DNA of 64,000 bases. Origin: Pseudofabraea citricarpa. Taxonomy: Eukaryota; Ascomycota; Leotiomycetes; Helotiales; Dermateaceae. Each line of letters opens with the position of its first letter. The stretch's first letter is position 1. Of the stretch, positions 1-11,023 are shown piece after piece. Below the pieces are notes generated by a model. That model was not told where the DNA came from, made no database searches, and saw only the letters and a list, made by a program, of their open reading frames with translations. The position numbers and the translations under genes were made by a program. The DNA lies in NCBI GenBank assembly GCA_029641185.1, contig JAPWGK010000002.1, forward strand, positions 2,108,001 to 2,172,000, read 5' to 3'.

Positions 1-1665
1 AATATTTAATGCTGAAAATCATGCCTTCAGTTTGACGGCTTGTTAGACCTTCATTTTTACCACGTACACCAAATACCTACGTGTGGGATAATAAAACACA
101 TTTCGAGTCTCGTGGTACAGTGATACCACATATGTACTGTACTTGTAACATAGTTCACGTGTGTTTTTCTTTCCCCCCTTCTTTAGTTTCGAGTTCATGT
201 GCATATTCCTGAACCTATCGGCTCTACTCCAGAATTGGAAGAGAATCTTTTCAGCCACCCGAATTAATTTTCTGTACAGAACTTGTACAGCCCTACAGCC
301 GGAATCGATGCCAAATTGTCACACCCAAGGCTGAACAGCCACCGGCCCATCGGGAAGGTAAGTGAGAGTGAAATATGGTTGGCAGTATGGTTCATACTGT
401 ATGGAGCACTTGGCTATTAGCTTAAAGTGCAAGTTGGTATATGGCACAGACACTCGAGAAATGAAGAAGCGCCGTAGCTGCAAGTGAGGTCTGACAGCGG
501 CTTCCGTGCATAATCGCGATGTTCTGGTCCTTGGGATCACCACTCCCAAGGTTCCATTGGGCATGGAATCGGGGACACTCCCGGAATTTCTTTTTTACTC
601 CGACATGCTCTTATCCATAAGTCGGCCCTGCATACCCAATCATCTCGGGTCCCAGCAGAAGAGAGCCCGTGGAAGGACTGTGGCGATTCATTAATTTGGA
701 ACCGATCTAGATTGCTCACCTCATATCAAAGCACACCTCGGCTATTGCCAAGTAAGCGACACGTGACATGATCTACATTTGGTGTTGTTTTTGTTTGTTT
801 TCAACCCATGACTCCAGATTTCAACTGGCTACCACCCCCTCCCCTGCTGCATTCGCCGATGCATCTTCCTTACCTCACACATCAGCAGAGAGAAGACGAC
901 ACGCTATCGATAATTTGACATAGTCCTGGCCATCTGCTGCCACTCGTGCCACTATCCTAATATGGAAAAATTCACACTCGATTACACCAATCACAAAACC
1001 TGCCATAGACAGCGTGACAGGTAAAACGTTGCCAGCCACCCGAGATGAACAGATCAACAGAGCTATCGAGAGGCCAACGTGGCACAGTTTGAGTTTCCAG
1101 AAGGCTCGCCAAACCTTTCTGGAATCAAGGACGAGAGATGCTCCAACTCGTATGTTCTTGGATGGGCGCGATGAGGCTGCTTGGGACACGGTACCAAGCT
1201 TCTTTAGGCTCGTCAGGCCAGTAACACGAGCGAGTTCCACGATCAGTGAGGCGTCTATGCCATCCATGGACGCTCGTCTACGGATAGCACCTGCGATGAG
1301 CCGATATGGGCAGGAGAAGTCATCCGCATGAACGGGCCGGTCGTGTGTGGCTTCAGAGCTCGTTTCCCCTTCTGGTACACGAACCGCAGATATTACCTCC
1401 GCGAAGCGACCGCTACCCCTGTGTACATATAATTAGGCGGGGTATGGGGTAGCTTTTGCCGGAGTTGAGACCTCCGCAGCCTGCATTTGGCACCTTAGCC
1501 GCCGTCTGAGGGTGACTATCCAAAATCATACAATCTTACACCTGATGCAGGCCAGTTATTATATTAAGGAGATGCTCCTCTTGAGTTTTGGATTCTGTAT
1601 CCCCGTCGGCAACCTCCTCGAAGACATTACTAGAGTCGACTCTCAGTAATTGTGACAATCTCAAG
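1..1665. other. Upstream region without a supportable gene
   Basis: No convincing gene is visible. Several short open frames exist, the longest being a 130-codon ATG frame on the minus strand (875-1267) overlapped by an open frame on the other strand. None has recognisable motifs or splice structure. The last few hundred bases hold the promoter and 5' leader of the sugar transporter. Confidence 0.6.
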
Positions 1666-3476
1666 ATGACAGACGAAAAACACAGCTATGGCGTCGGCCA
1701 TGAAGATGTGGGGGAGAAGGCACCTTCTGTTGCGGCCGTGAAGGTCGTTATCGGCGATGAGTCTTTCCAACAAGCTTTGATCAAAGAACCACCCAAGGCA
1801 TTCAATACGATTGCACTCCAACTGTACCTCATCTCTCTGGTCGGATTCTTCTGTTCGACATCTAACGGTTTCGATTCTTCCCTGTTTGGTAACCTGCTCG
1901 CCAACAAAACCTTCAAGGCATTCTTCGATGTTAGAAATGTGGGTATTTGGGCTGGCATTGTCACCTCCATGTCGCAGATCGGTGGTGTCGTTGCTCTTCC
2001 ATTCATTGGGCCTGCCATTGATACCTTTGGACGGAGAGTCGGTATGATGATTGGCGGAGGTATCATTACTGTGGGTGTTATCATTCAGGGCACTTGCGTG
2101 GCAAGCCACAGCATTGGCCAATTCATGGCTGGTCGCTTCTTTATGGGAATGGGTGTCTCAATGATTGCATCAGCTGGTCCCTGTTATGTGGTCGAGATCT
2201 CGCACCCAGCCTACCGTGGAGTTGTTACTGCTCTCTACAACGTTTTCTGGTTTGTGGACATATCTAAAAGTTCATCCGAAACATGCTAACAACTTTTTAT
2301 TTAGGCCTGTGGGAGCTATTGTTGCAAGTGGTGCATCTCGTGGTTCTATTACCATGACTGGTAATGCTTCTTGGGTCGTCCCAGTCTGGCTCCAGTTGAT
2401 GTTCCCCGCATTGGTTGTTGTTTTCGGCCTTTTCCTTCCAGAATCACCACGATGGCTCTATACCAATGGAAAGATGGATCAAGCAAAGGCTGTCCTGACT
2501 AAGTATCATGGAAATGGAAACCCTGAGAGTGAATGGGTCAAGCTTCAAATGAGAGAATACGAGGCTCATCTCGAACTCGATGGTGCCGATAAACGCTGGT
2601 GGGATTACCGTGCGCTGTTCAAGGACAGAGGATCCAGATATCGTCTTATGTGCAACTGTCTCGTGGCACTATTTGGCCAATGGGCTGGAAATGGTAAGTT
2701 CCTAGAACCATGTATACATGTGACCACATTCTAACGCAACCTTTAGGTGTGGTGTCTTACTTCCTCAGTGGCGTGCTTGACACAGCTGGTATTACTGATG
2801 AGATCAAGCAATCCAACCTTTTCGTCGCAATGAATGCCGTACAAATTGTAATCTCCGCAATTGGTTGTATGTTCGTTGACAAGATCGGTCGCCGACCCAT
2901 GTTGATCTGGGTCAATCTCGGATGCTGCATTTGCTGGATTGGTGTTTCAATCGCAACCTCGATTCAACACAGAACTGGCTCCGATGCGTCCAGTATCGCC
3001 ACCGTTGCCATGATCTACATTTTCCAAGCCGTCTACTCCTTTGGTTGGACACCCCTTCAGGCCTTATACCCAGTCGAAGTGCTTTCCTTCGAAATGCGTG
3101 CCAAGGGAATGGCTTTCTCCAGCTTGTTCACGGCTGTTGGCACACTCGTCAACCAGTTTGGATTCCCAGTTTCTCTCGATAACATCAAATGGAAGACCTA
3201 CCTTGTCTTCACCATCTGGTGTGCCGTTCAAACTGTCATTCTGTGGTTTTTGGTTCCTGAGACGAAGAATCGTACTGTAAGTTTTCCTTCATTCTCGTCG
3301 TTTCGAATAGCTACTAATGATTTCCTGTCTAGCTCGAGGAACTCGATGACATCTTCCATTCCAAGAGCCCTCGCAAGACCTCTTTGCTCAAGAAGAAGTT
3401 GGAGCTTGATCACAATGCCAACATTGTGCATATTGAGCCTATCACCAATCTTGAAGACACCCGTACTGCTGCATAA
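1666..3476 (+). CDS. MFS sugar transporter (fungal sugar porter family)
   Basis: Probable plasma-membrane hexose or disaccharide proton symporter with 12 transmembrane segments. Model: exons 1666-2249, 2305-2693, 2747-3276 and 3333-3476, giving 548 residues. Introns are 55, 53 and 56 nt; the first uses donor GTTTGT with a GCTAAC branch site and restores ...YNVFWPVGAIVASG. Sugar-porter signatures are clear: DTFGRR after TM2, PESPRWL after TM6, DKIGRRPM after TM8 and VPETKNRTLEEL after TM12. The length fits the family. The ATG at 1666 is chosen because the upstream open stretch has no ATG and this one has a good context (CAAGATGAC). The cytosolic tail is rich in Lys and Glu. Substrate cannot be read from sequence; lactose/cellobiose permease-like or hexose transporters are both possible. 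Confidence 0.93.
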
Positions 3477-4315
3477 GTCTTGCCTCTATTCTTCATTAGA
3501 AAGACTTGCTTCTTAGAGGGTGCGAAGTAGTTGAGCTTTTATTGTGTGGTAGATATAGTGCTTTGTCTTTCAAGACCAATCCTGAAACTTCTTAACCATA
3601 CCTGCTATTTATCTTATTCAGATTATCCAATGTGTTAAGAATAATCTTTTGGCCCCTTGCTATAATAGAAGTTTTAGTAATAAATCTTAGGATATGTGAT
3701 AAATAACATTATGTTACCCATCATTAGCATCACTTTTCTCAACTGCAGTTAACCCCAACTGAAAAGCAAAAACTGCATGATTTCGTGAAAGCTTGCCCAT
3801 ACCCCCCTTGAGCCTGCCAGTGGGGGAGATTGGCCCGCTCCATCTCGAGCTTTGGAGGAGATAGATAGAGATCAGGGGGCCACATGGGTCGAGTTTATGA
3901 TTGAGATCGTTGATGATATTATAGTGTGTTAAGTACAAGGGGCGGGATGAACCGTCTACTGTCAGGATTCGTCCGCTGATATATCTGAAGATGGTATTTA
4001 TATGGTGTTGGACGTATCCCAGCTGTTCGCTGGATATTGCTGACATTTTGTATGTGGGATTAGTGCGAGTCGAAGCTGAAACTACAACTTCCTCCTCTAT
4101 TTTGAAGCGATTAAGGTCCGTTGACACTTGGAGGCAAGCTGACTGTTGACAGCTTTGGAATTTCCACGGACCTGGAACAGCACATTGCGTATTAGCAAAA
4201 TCAGTCCTAAAATGGCAATATTAACTAAAAAATATCTCGCTAATAGCTTACAACAGTATCTCAGGCTACATCCACTTCTCCGAGTATCATCATCGAACAC
4301 TGCAAGTCTGTCTCT
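3477..4315. other. Intergenic region between convergent genes
   Basis: This gap lies between the 3' ends of the sugar transporter and the APH-fold kinase. It should contain both polyadenylation regions. A 137-codon minus frame (3714-4127) opens only from a GTG, lacks motifs and is not called. Confidence 0.5.
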
Positions 4316-5919
4316 TTACTCCACCGTGGTTTCTGTACTATTTTGCCTGGTAGTGCCGAAAGCCTCATTCAGCTGTGTTACGTAGACCTCTTTGTCTTTG
4401 ATTTTCCTGTTTATGACATCCTGTGCGCTTACTCCCCAGTACCACCAGAATACCTGGTCAAAAATCGATTCCTCACAGTGTTCCTTGTTGAACAAGGGCT
4501 GTATATTAGAGTTAAACACTCGATACATCCCCTTAGGAACTTTAGCCGCATGGAAATACCAAAAGCTCCCAGTCTCCCAGACATGTCGCATGATGGGCGT
4601 TTGGTAGATGATACCATTCCGCGCCTTTTCTTCCTCTTCGTAAATATCAAAATATTCTTTGAAAATGGTATCCAACTCAGCGACAGACTCAGAATCGTTA
4701 AATTCATCGACAGCCTTAGATGTTAGCCAATAAGGCGGCAGTTGCATTTCGACTGGCTGTGAGCATGCCCATTCAAGATCAATGATAGTCTTGATGTTCC
4801 ATTGCTCGTCGACAAAAATGTTGCTTCGGTGGAGATCGGTTAAGGTAAAAAAGAAAGGACCGTCACGAAAGTTAGGACGGATGAAACGATGCATAGTGGC
4901 TCGTAGAGCTGTCAGGGCCGCAAGTTGCATTTCACCGTCATTCTGACAGTGGACGGCATTCGGCTGACACAAAATTTTGTTATCCTGAAAACTGAGAAGG
5001 TCGGAGATATAAGGTTCTACAGAGCCATAGGTTCTTTGTCGTGGGATGCCCGATGGTATCCCGTCATTCTCTAGCATCTGAAAATAGAGAGTAAGAGGTC
5101 GGTTAGACAGCGTAATAACGCCGCTCGAATCATAAGTTAATGACCCTATTCGTGGTAGGGGTTTCCTGTTCAATGAGATGAAAATACGTGCAAGGTCACG
5201 AAAAAGCCTGGATCGATAAGACTTGTCGTGTCGATGATGTTCCCATGACTTATGAAGAGGTTCGCCTTTCGCTTCGCTGATGATAATATACCCTGATTTG
5301 AATGGATTGTATTTTCCACGTCGTACATAGTCGCATGGAGCCGAGGAGCCAAGCAAGGATAGAATCAGGCGTTTTACCCTCCAGATTACCCTTGCAAAAA
5401 ATGGTAAATTTCGAGGGTGTGTGAGCTGAATACATTAGACTAGAAGTAAACAATGTAAGCTCGACTTACGCATTGTCCATTAGGAAGACCGAAGCCGTGT
5501 AAAGTAGGAATAGGCACGTCGGGGCACTGTTCCTGAAGCCAAATATAGGCCGCAATCTCCGTCCGGAGCTTCTCTTCGACGTTTCCTGGATTGATTGCCT
5601 CTCCTAGCTTGTACGGCAGCGGAAAGCGAATAAAGACTTTGCTAGGCCCCTGATCGCCAGCCGCAGGGATAAGGATAGGTATGCATACGTTGAAGCTTCC
5701 GGATTTCCACGTCTCCATCACACAAACATGGCACCGATTTATGCCTAAATGACAACAGACCAGGCTCTCAATATCGGCATTATGGGCCATCAGATAATTA
5801 AAGAAATCCTTCTTTTGTTGTGGAAGCGGCAGCTGGGCTAACACATCATCGTCTTCGTCTAACGCGTCTTCGAGGTGAATTGGCCCCTTAAGAAGTGGAA
5901 GGGTTGGTAGGTCTGCCAT
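4316..5919 (-). CDS. Aminoglycoside phosphotransferase (APH)-fold kinase-like protein
   Basis: Fungal APH-family protein with a kinase-like fold; the substrate is unknown and real aminoglycoside resistance is not implied. Model: complement of 5470-5919 and 4316-5425 with a 44-nt intron (5426-5469, GTAAGT...CAG), 519 residues. The join gives GLPNGQC followed by LTHPRNLPFFARVIW, typical of this family where the lobes meet. The catalytic loop is visible at about residue 350 (LTDLHRSNIFVD), followed by IIDLEWACSQP, the metal-binding Asp motif. The N-terminal 20-30 residues are acidic. Such proteins form large expanded families in Pezizomycotina. The gene is convergent with the sugar transporter. 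Confidence 0.88.
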
Positions 5920-8439
5920 ACCTCTATAGAACTTTGTTGCGGAGGCAAGACATGAATCGCAAAAACATTGGTTGTGGTGGTAAGGCGTGGAAAGAGGTTG
6001 GTGTCATAGGGGCATCGCAAAAGAGAAACACTGTGATTTAGGGTGGTGAACCGCGGTAGCCGGGGGTTACATTTAGAGGTCGTGTTGAGAAGGATTGAGA
6101 AATTGGTTGCGCGCGAAGACTCATGGTATTTCTCGACATAAATTTAGTTCAGCGTAGATCATAAGACATATAGCGATACAGAGAAAGCTATCGTTGTACA
6201 AAAAATACCCCAAGTGCTGCCCACCTGATAATCACGTGTGCCACCTAATTTTTACCTTCCCAAGGGAGGTACAGTTGTCCAGGTAGACTCTTATAGCTAT
6301 TAAAGATACTTGGTAGATGTACATACTACAGTCTTGTACTGGTTTACTCTTTCTTTACTTTTCCACTTTTACCTTTGCTCCTCTTTTGTCGCGCATCATA
6401 AAAGTACATTCTCGACATAAGCTGCATTCGCCGCTTTCTCTTGGCGACTCATAATCTGAATTATTTGTGCCACCGGCCCCTCCCATATTCTGGACATTTC
6501 TCCCAGACGTGTTTTCGGGTTTCTCAGCCTCTTCACGGCTCCTAACCGTATCGTCGCTTCAATCCAAAAAAAATTTAACTGCTCCTCGCTCAACTCTACC
6601 GATGTTTCCAGCACCAATCATCGCTTAAAGGGACTCGACAAGTGATATATTTCAAAACCCCTTTATAAAAAGCTGCGAAGGGGTTTTAATTAAAGCACTC
6701 TTTGAATGGCCATCAGCTTCTCACTAAAAAGAAAATTCTTAGCACCGGTGAATTTGACTCCACAAATTCTCGAATTGTACCAGCTGCATAAACTGCTGGA
6801 TCACCAAAAATGTATCGGTTAATTTGATTCGCAGCCTCGGGTTTTGCAAGCTTGTTGATCGCCCAGCACTCTTATCGCCCCTTTCATTGCATACCTTACC
6901 TATACAATTATGCAGCAATACTCGTCAAATCTACCCCGTGCCAGGCTGGCAACCAACAGTCGAAAAAAGCCAGAAAGGGATAAAACCACCCAACCCAGAA
7001 TAGAAACAGAAGATTTCGATTCTTGAGAAGCTTACAACGAAGTTAGATAGAAGTCGAGGGATTCTATTAACTTTGGAAAGTTAAGCGAGTAGAAAGGTTG
7101 GATAATCCTTCAAAGGTAGCTAGCTATACCTGTAACGTGTAAATTTGACAAGATGAATTGAGATGGAGAAGTGTAAGAATTTACACCCTCAAAATCAGCT
7201 ATCGTAAAAATGATTACGCAGGTTGGAAAAAGAAAAGAAAAGGAAGATAAAACTCATTACCGACACGAAAAGTTCGTATCGAACCTCAGGAAAGCAATTG
7301 ATTACATGGCCAAACATCTTTGCTGCATGAAAGAGATAGGTAGGTATCATTTATCAAAATTTGAATTTCCCTAGTTTGCTGTACCCCACTTTCACTTAAA
7401 ACAAGTAACAAGTAGTATAAAACTTTGCATGTAGAATAGGTTGAAAACTTCGGACATCAATACAACCGCTTTGTATCTAAGCACCAACTCGGCTGCAGAG
7501 GAACAAAGAACAAAAAACTGTTCCTTGTTCAGCTACAGTCGATTATAACCTGAAAATAACTTGAAATCTTGATGTACCAAGATAACCAAGACACTAATCT
7601 AGCACATGTTATCTTCTATGCTTCTGGAAGCATTACCATGACCATCAAGGTACAGTATTCGAGGACCATTATGCACACTAATGAGAAAAACGTGGGATTT
7701 AAGGGTATTACGAACTGGCTCGAGTAACTTCCGTGTACTTAAGCTTATTTCAACGTCTTCTCTATCCACCTAAGTGATTCTTTGGCACCGTACTTGAAAG
7801 TGAATTAGAGGCAAATGCCTCGAAAGCATAAGCGAGCTGAAGAGAGGATTATTTCCATGCACAAGTTCAATATGAAATCACTCGGTTGCCTACTGCACTT
7901 GGTTGGCCTCAAAGAGCATCATGTCTCTAGGCTCCAGGATGAACAATGTGATTTTCCTGCTGCGCTGTAGGTAGGAGTAGATGACAAGGGTTCACTAACA
8001 CGTAACCAACCACACACGTGATGCCACTTTGTCTCCTGGTCTAGATTCTGTTGGTCTGGAATCGGAAACAGATTCCTGGCATGCGAGAATACGAAATTCA
8101 CCCATATCCTGGCTGTGCAGCTAAAGTTTGGGCAAAATGGCATGTGCTGGGTGGAATTGTGGGAGTCTGGAAAGCACTGCGCGATATTTGCGGATTTATG
8201 TTCCTGCATCAGCCACAGTACGTCACCAGCATATGCTCGGCGCCACAAGGACCCCTCCTCCGTTCGCCCCTTCGACGCATCATGTCAACACGCTACCTTT
8301 CCCACCAACTTTAACCTCTGCAGTACAAAAGCATAGCCTTCTTCTCCCCATCTCTTTCTCTCCCATACACAGTCAACATTTACCAAACGACTCTGCAAGC
8401 AACTACCCATTCACCCACAATCAGGTCGACACTTTCACA
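5920..8439. other. Long intergenic region, no gene recognised
   Basis: About 2.5 kb of AT-rich sequence without a supportable gene. A 73-codon minus frame at 6396-6617 opens only from TTG. The last ~130 bases before 8440 are strongly CT-rich and end CACAATGTC, the usual look of a fungal promoter and leader for a highly expressed gene. Confidence 0.6.
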
Positions 8440-10114
8440 ATGTCTGCAACTACTGTCCACGTCAAGAATATCTCTGCCCAGACAGGCGAGAAGGAGGTCA
8501 AGGACTTCTTCAGCTTCTGGTAAGTCGTTATGCGCTCCAATCCTCCCTACCACCATTCGATACGAGCATCTTCAATGTCCTCAACAGCCAGCTTCAGATT
8601 GAGGCTGTCTGGCGCCTGTTGGTCGGCGAGCATTTGTTGACTCGAAGTGCGGGGTTCACCTCCTCACCTCAGCGAACTTAATAACATTTGCGAAACCGAG
8701 TACTAACTTTATTTTCAGTGGCAAGATTACCGAAATCAAGATCACCCCAGCTGGCGAGACTCAAGATGCCACTGTCACATTTGAGAAGGAGACTGCAGCT
8801 AAGACCGCTCTGCTCCTTGATAACACTCAACTCAATAGCACCCATGTCAAGGTGACCAGCGCCACTGGTTCCACCGAAGACGACGGAAGCCATTTCACCA
8901 GCAACACCGAGCGTGATAGCGACGAGATTACACAGGAGGAGAAGCCAAGAAGCCGAATCATTGCAGAGTATCTCGCACACGGATATGTTGTTGGTGATAC
9001 CGCAGCCCAGCGTGCTATCGACCTCGACTCCAAGCATGGCATCTCTACTCGATTCCTTACCACCCTCAAGAACATTGATGCCAAATACCACCCAACCGAT
9101 AAGGCCAAGTCTGTCGACACTACCTATGGTGTTTCTACCAAAGCCAACAGCCTTCTTTCTGGTCTCACCTCATACTATGAGAAGGCTGCCGGTACTCCAA
9201 CTGGCCAAAAGCTCGTCAACTTTTATACGCAAACCTCTCGCCAAGTCCAAGATATCCACACCGAGGCTCGCCGACTAGCAGATCTCAAGAAGCAGGAACA
9301 GGCGGGAAACAATACTTGTAAGTGTGGTTCTGATTCGGAAAAGTGTCCCTGCCCACCTGGGAACTGTACATGCGCCAACTGCGCCAAGTCTGATGTAAAG
9401 ACTGTCCCTGGAACTAACAACAAGACAACCTGCAAATGCGGTGGATCTACGGAGGCTTGTCCATGCAAGGAAGGCCAATGCGCTTGCTCATCATGCCCCA
9501 AATCCGATGTCAAGACCGTTCCCGGATCCGATAAGACGACCTGCGACTGCAAAGGATCGACTGCCAACTGCGCCTGTGAGGGAGGAAAGTGTGCTTGTGG
9601 TTCCTGCCCCAAGTCAACATTGAAGCCCGTCTCCGGAACCGATAAGACAACTTGCGATTGCAATGGATCTACTGCCAATTGTGCCTGCGAGGGTGGCAAG
9701 TGTGCCTGTGGTTCTTGTCCCAAGTCAACGCTAAAACCTGTCTCTGGAACTGACAAGACAACCTGTGACTGCAAAGGATCCACTGCCAATTGTGCATGCG
9801 AGAACGGAAAGTGTGCCTGTGGTTCCTGTCCTAAGTCGACCCTGAAGTCAGTTTCTGGATCCGATAAGACGACGTGTGATTGCGGAGGTGCCACAGCCAG
9901 TTGCCCTTGCGCACCTGGAAAGTGTGCAGTAAGTAAAACCTTTGAATGGTACCATTTTACTGAGCTAACAATAACTGAATAGTGCAACTCATGTGCTAAG
10001 GCCCAGACCGAGCTCGTCCCAGGAACTAATAAAACCAAGTGCAAGTGTGCCGGAGACGACAAGAATTGCCCTTGCGAAGCCGGTGCCTGCGCCTGCGATG
10101 GATGCTCCAAGTAG
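8440..10114 (+). CDS. Vip1-type RRM protein with seven C-terminal metallothionein-like modules (long isoform)
   Basis: Long form of an RNA-binding protein related to fungal Vip1. Exons 8440-8519, 8719-9928 and 9983-10114 encode 473 residues; introns are 199 nt (TACTAAC branch site) and 54 nt. Residues about 4-75 form one RRM (TTVHVKNIS as RNP2, a β-rich second half ending STHVKVTSA). Residues 76-226 are the helical Vip1 region with PRSRIIAEYLAHGY and FYTQTSRQVQDIHTEARRL. From residue 227 the chain becomes seven 22-residue modules of pattern CxCx6CxCx4CxCx2C, 49 Cys in all, like the 7-Cys core of Neurospora copper metallothionein. They are joined by 15-16-residue KS-T/D-K-V-G linkers. There is no Met in the array, so it can only be made as a fusion. 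Expected role: RNA binding plus Cu, Zn or Cd binding in cytosol or nucleus. Confidence 0.85.
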
Positions 10115-10307
10115 AATGACCTGGATGTTCTTTGGGCGAACAAATTTTTAATTCTGTATCAATATTGCGTTGTATTTGCTAACTTTTGCTTTTGCTTTTT
10201 CAGCTACTCCTTCTGCAACTGCTGCTGCTTCTTCTGCACCTGCTGTTCCTGTCGTTGATTCTACAAAAGTTGCACCTCTCAATGATGAGAAGACTACTTA
10301 TGCTTAA
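8440..10307 (+). CDS. Vip1-type RRM protein, short isoform without the metal-binding array (alternative splice)
   Basis: Alternative product of the same gene, predicted from splice signals. Exons 8440-8519, 8719-9317 and 10204-10307 give 260 residues, a normal length for Vip1 homologues. The donor is a perfect GTAAGT at 9318-9323. The acceptor is a strong site with TTGCTAAC branch region (10177-10183), a T/C tract and CAG at 10201-10203. The join is in phase (T+CT gives Ser) and adds a 34-residue Ala/Ser/Pro tail ending in APLNDEKTTYA before TAA at 10305. Joining the other donor (9929) to this acceptor is out of frame and gives a poly-Leu peptide, so the phase match to 9318 is meaningful. This is probably the ancestral, constitutive product. 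Confidence 0.72.
9317..10105 (+). repeat. Seven metallothionein-like coding repeats, 111-bp period
   Basis: Modules start at 9317, 9431, 9542, 9653, 9764, 9875 and, after the inner intron, in exon 3. Module six is split by the 54-nt intron between KCA and CNSC. Modules 3, 4 and 5 are nearly identical in protein and differ mostly at silent positions, suggesting recent duplication or homogenisation under selection on the protein. Modules 1, 2, 6 and 7 are more diverged. Confidence 0.9.
9318..10203 (+). promoter_or_regulatory. Alternative intron containing the metallothionein array
   Basis: This 886-nt interval is an intron in the short isoform and mostly coding in the long one. Its donor overlaps the codons for the first Cys-Lys-Cys of the array. 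It contains a nested 54-nt intron (9929-9982, GTAAGT...TAG). Whether it is removed or kept decides if the protein carries metal-binding modules. Confidence 0.65.
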
Positions 10308-10733
10308 TCGTTTGGCGTTGTTTTTCACGGATGTTGAACGGAATGGAAAAGTGGACAGAATGGATGGCTATTATGGAGATGATACCAATGGACGGGTGAT
10401 GAGATGAGTTATTATGCTCTTCTAAAGCGAGGCGATATTTGCGTTGCTTGGTTTTTCTGCTTTCGTAGGAGTAGAGAATCAATACCTTTACTACAATTTC
10501 TTGGACAACTCGGAAGCACGTGTGATTGTTAAGACCATTCTTAGGAAATAAAATCCCTTAAGAAGTTTTGATTTTCGACTGCCACTTATCAAATTACAAT
10601 AGTTGTACAGTTATTTACGTCATCAAATGGACTTTCATTTTTGTCCTATTCTAATTCCATCCTTCCCAGATTATTATCTACCAGCCTCCGAAGAATGAAT
10701 TAATATCGTGTATCATACAAGTAATACCATCCT

Positions 10734-11023
10734 TTAAGCTTTTGAAGCATTCTCAGGGTGATTGACAGTCTTGCTGGTAGTCTCCTTCAAATGGTCCTCG
10801 AGAATGGGCTTTGGGTTGGACTCTAGCTTCTATTGGATCGGTGATCAGTTGTTGTTCAAAAGGTCAAGATGGGAAAGAAGCATACCTCGATATCAGACTT
10901 GCTGGTATCCTGGTTGGAGCTCGAATCATTGACGCCCTTTCCAGTGGATGGAGCATCTCCCTGCTGGTTGCCCGACTGACGCTCTGGCTCAGGAGATTGG
11001 CGGCCGGTGTTTTGTGCAGACAT
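10734..11023 (-). CDS. Small conserved fungal protein, function unknown
   Basis: A 77-residue hydrophilic protein beginning MSAQNTGRQSPEPERQSG, a start that recurs in small uncharacterised ascomycete proteins. Model: complement of 10886-11023 and 10734-10829 with a 56-nt intron (GTATGC...TAG), joining ...KSDIE to KLESNPKPILEDH. The chain is rich in Ser, Gln, Asn and charged residues, without hydrophobic segments, so it is probably disordered and soluble. It is convergent with the Vip1 gene and ends about 430 bp from it. The start at 11023 matches the conserved N-terminus, although an open stretch continues upstream. Confidence 0.8.

Noticed and set aside
875..1267. 130-codon ATG frame on the minus strand with hydrophobic stretches
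   Set aside because: No recognisable domain, no flanking gene signals, and a competing frame on the other strand.
1014..1331. Open frame on the plus strand upstream of the sugar transporter
   Set aside because: It starts at GTG, overlaps an equally long frame on the other strand, and shows no motif or splice structure.
2250..2304. Apparent frameshift at the first intron of the sugar transporter
   Set aside because: Using GTGGAC (2254) as donor breaks the frame, but GTTTGT at 2250 restores it and gives the expected family sequence, so the gene is intact.
3714..4127. 137-codon minus frame between the transporter and APH-fold genes
   Set aside because: Opens only from GTG and has no motifs; probably 3' flank.
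5426..5469. APH-fold protein as two separate genes
   Set aside because: A 44-nt intron with GTAAGT and CAG joins both parts in phase and completes the family fold.
6396..6617. 73-codon minus frame in the 2.5-kb gap
   Set aside because: Starts only from TTG and has no in-frame ATG.
9223..10143. Long open frame antisense to the Vip1/metallothionein gene
   Set aside because: It is the mirror of a Cys-rich repeat, lacks introns and motifs, and the plus strand explains the sequence fully.
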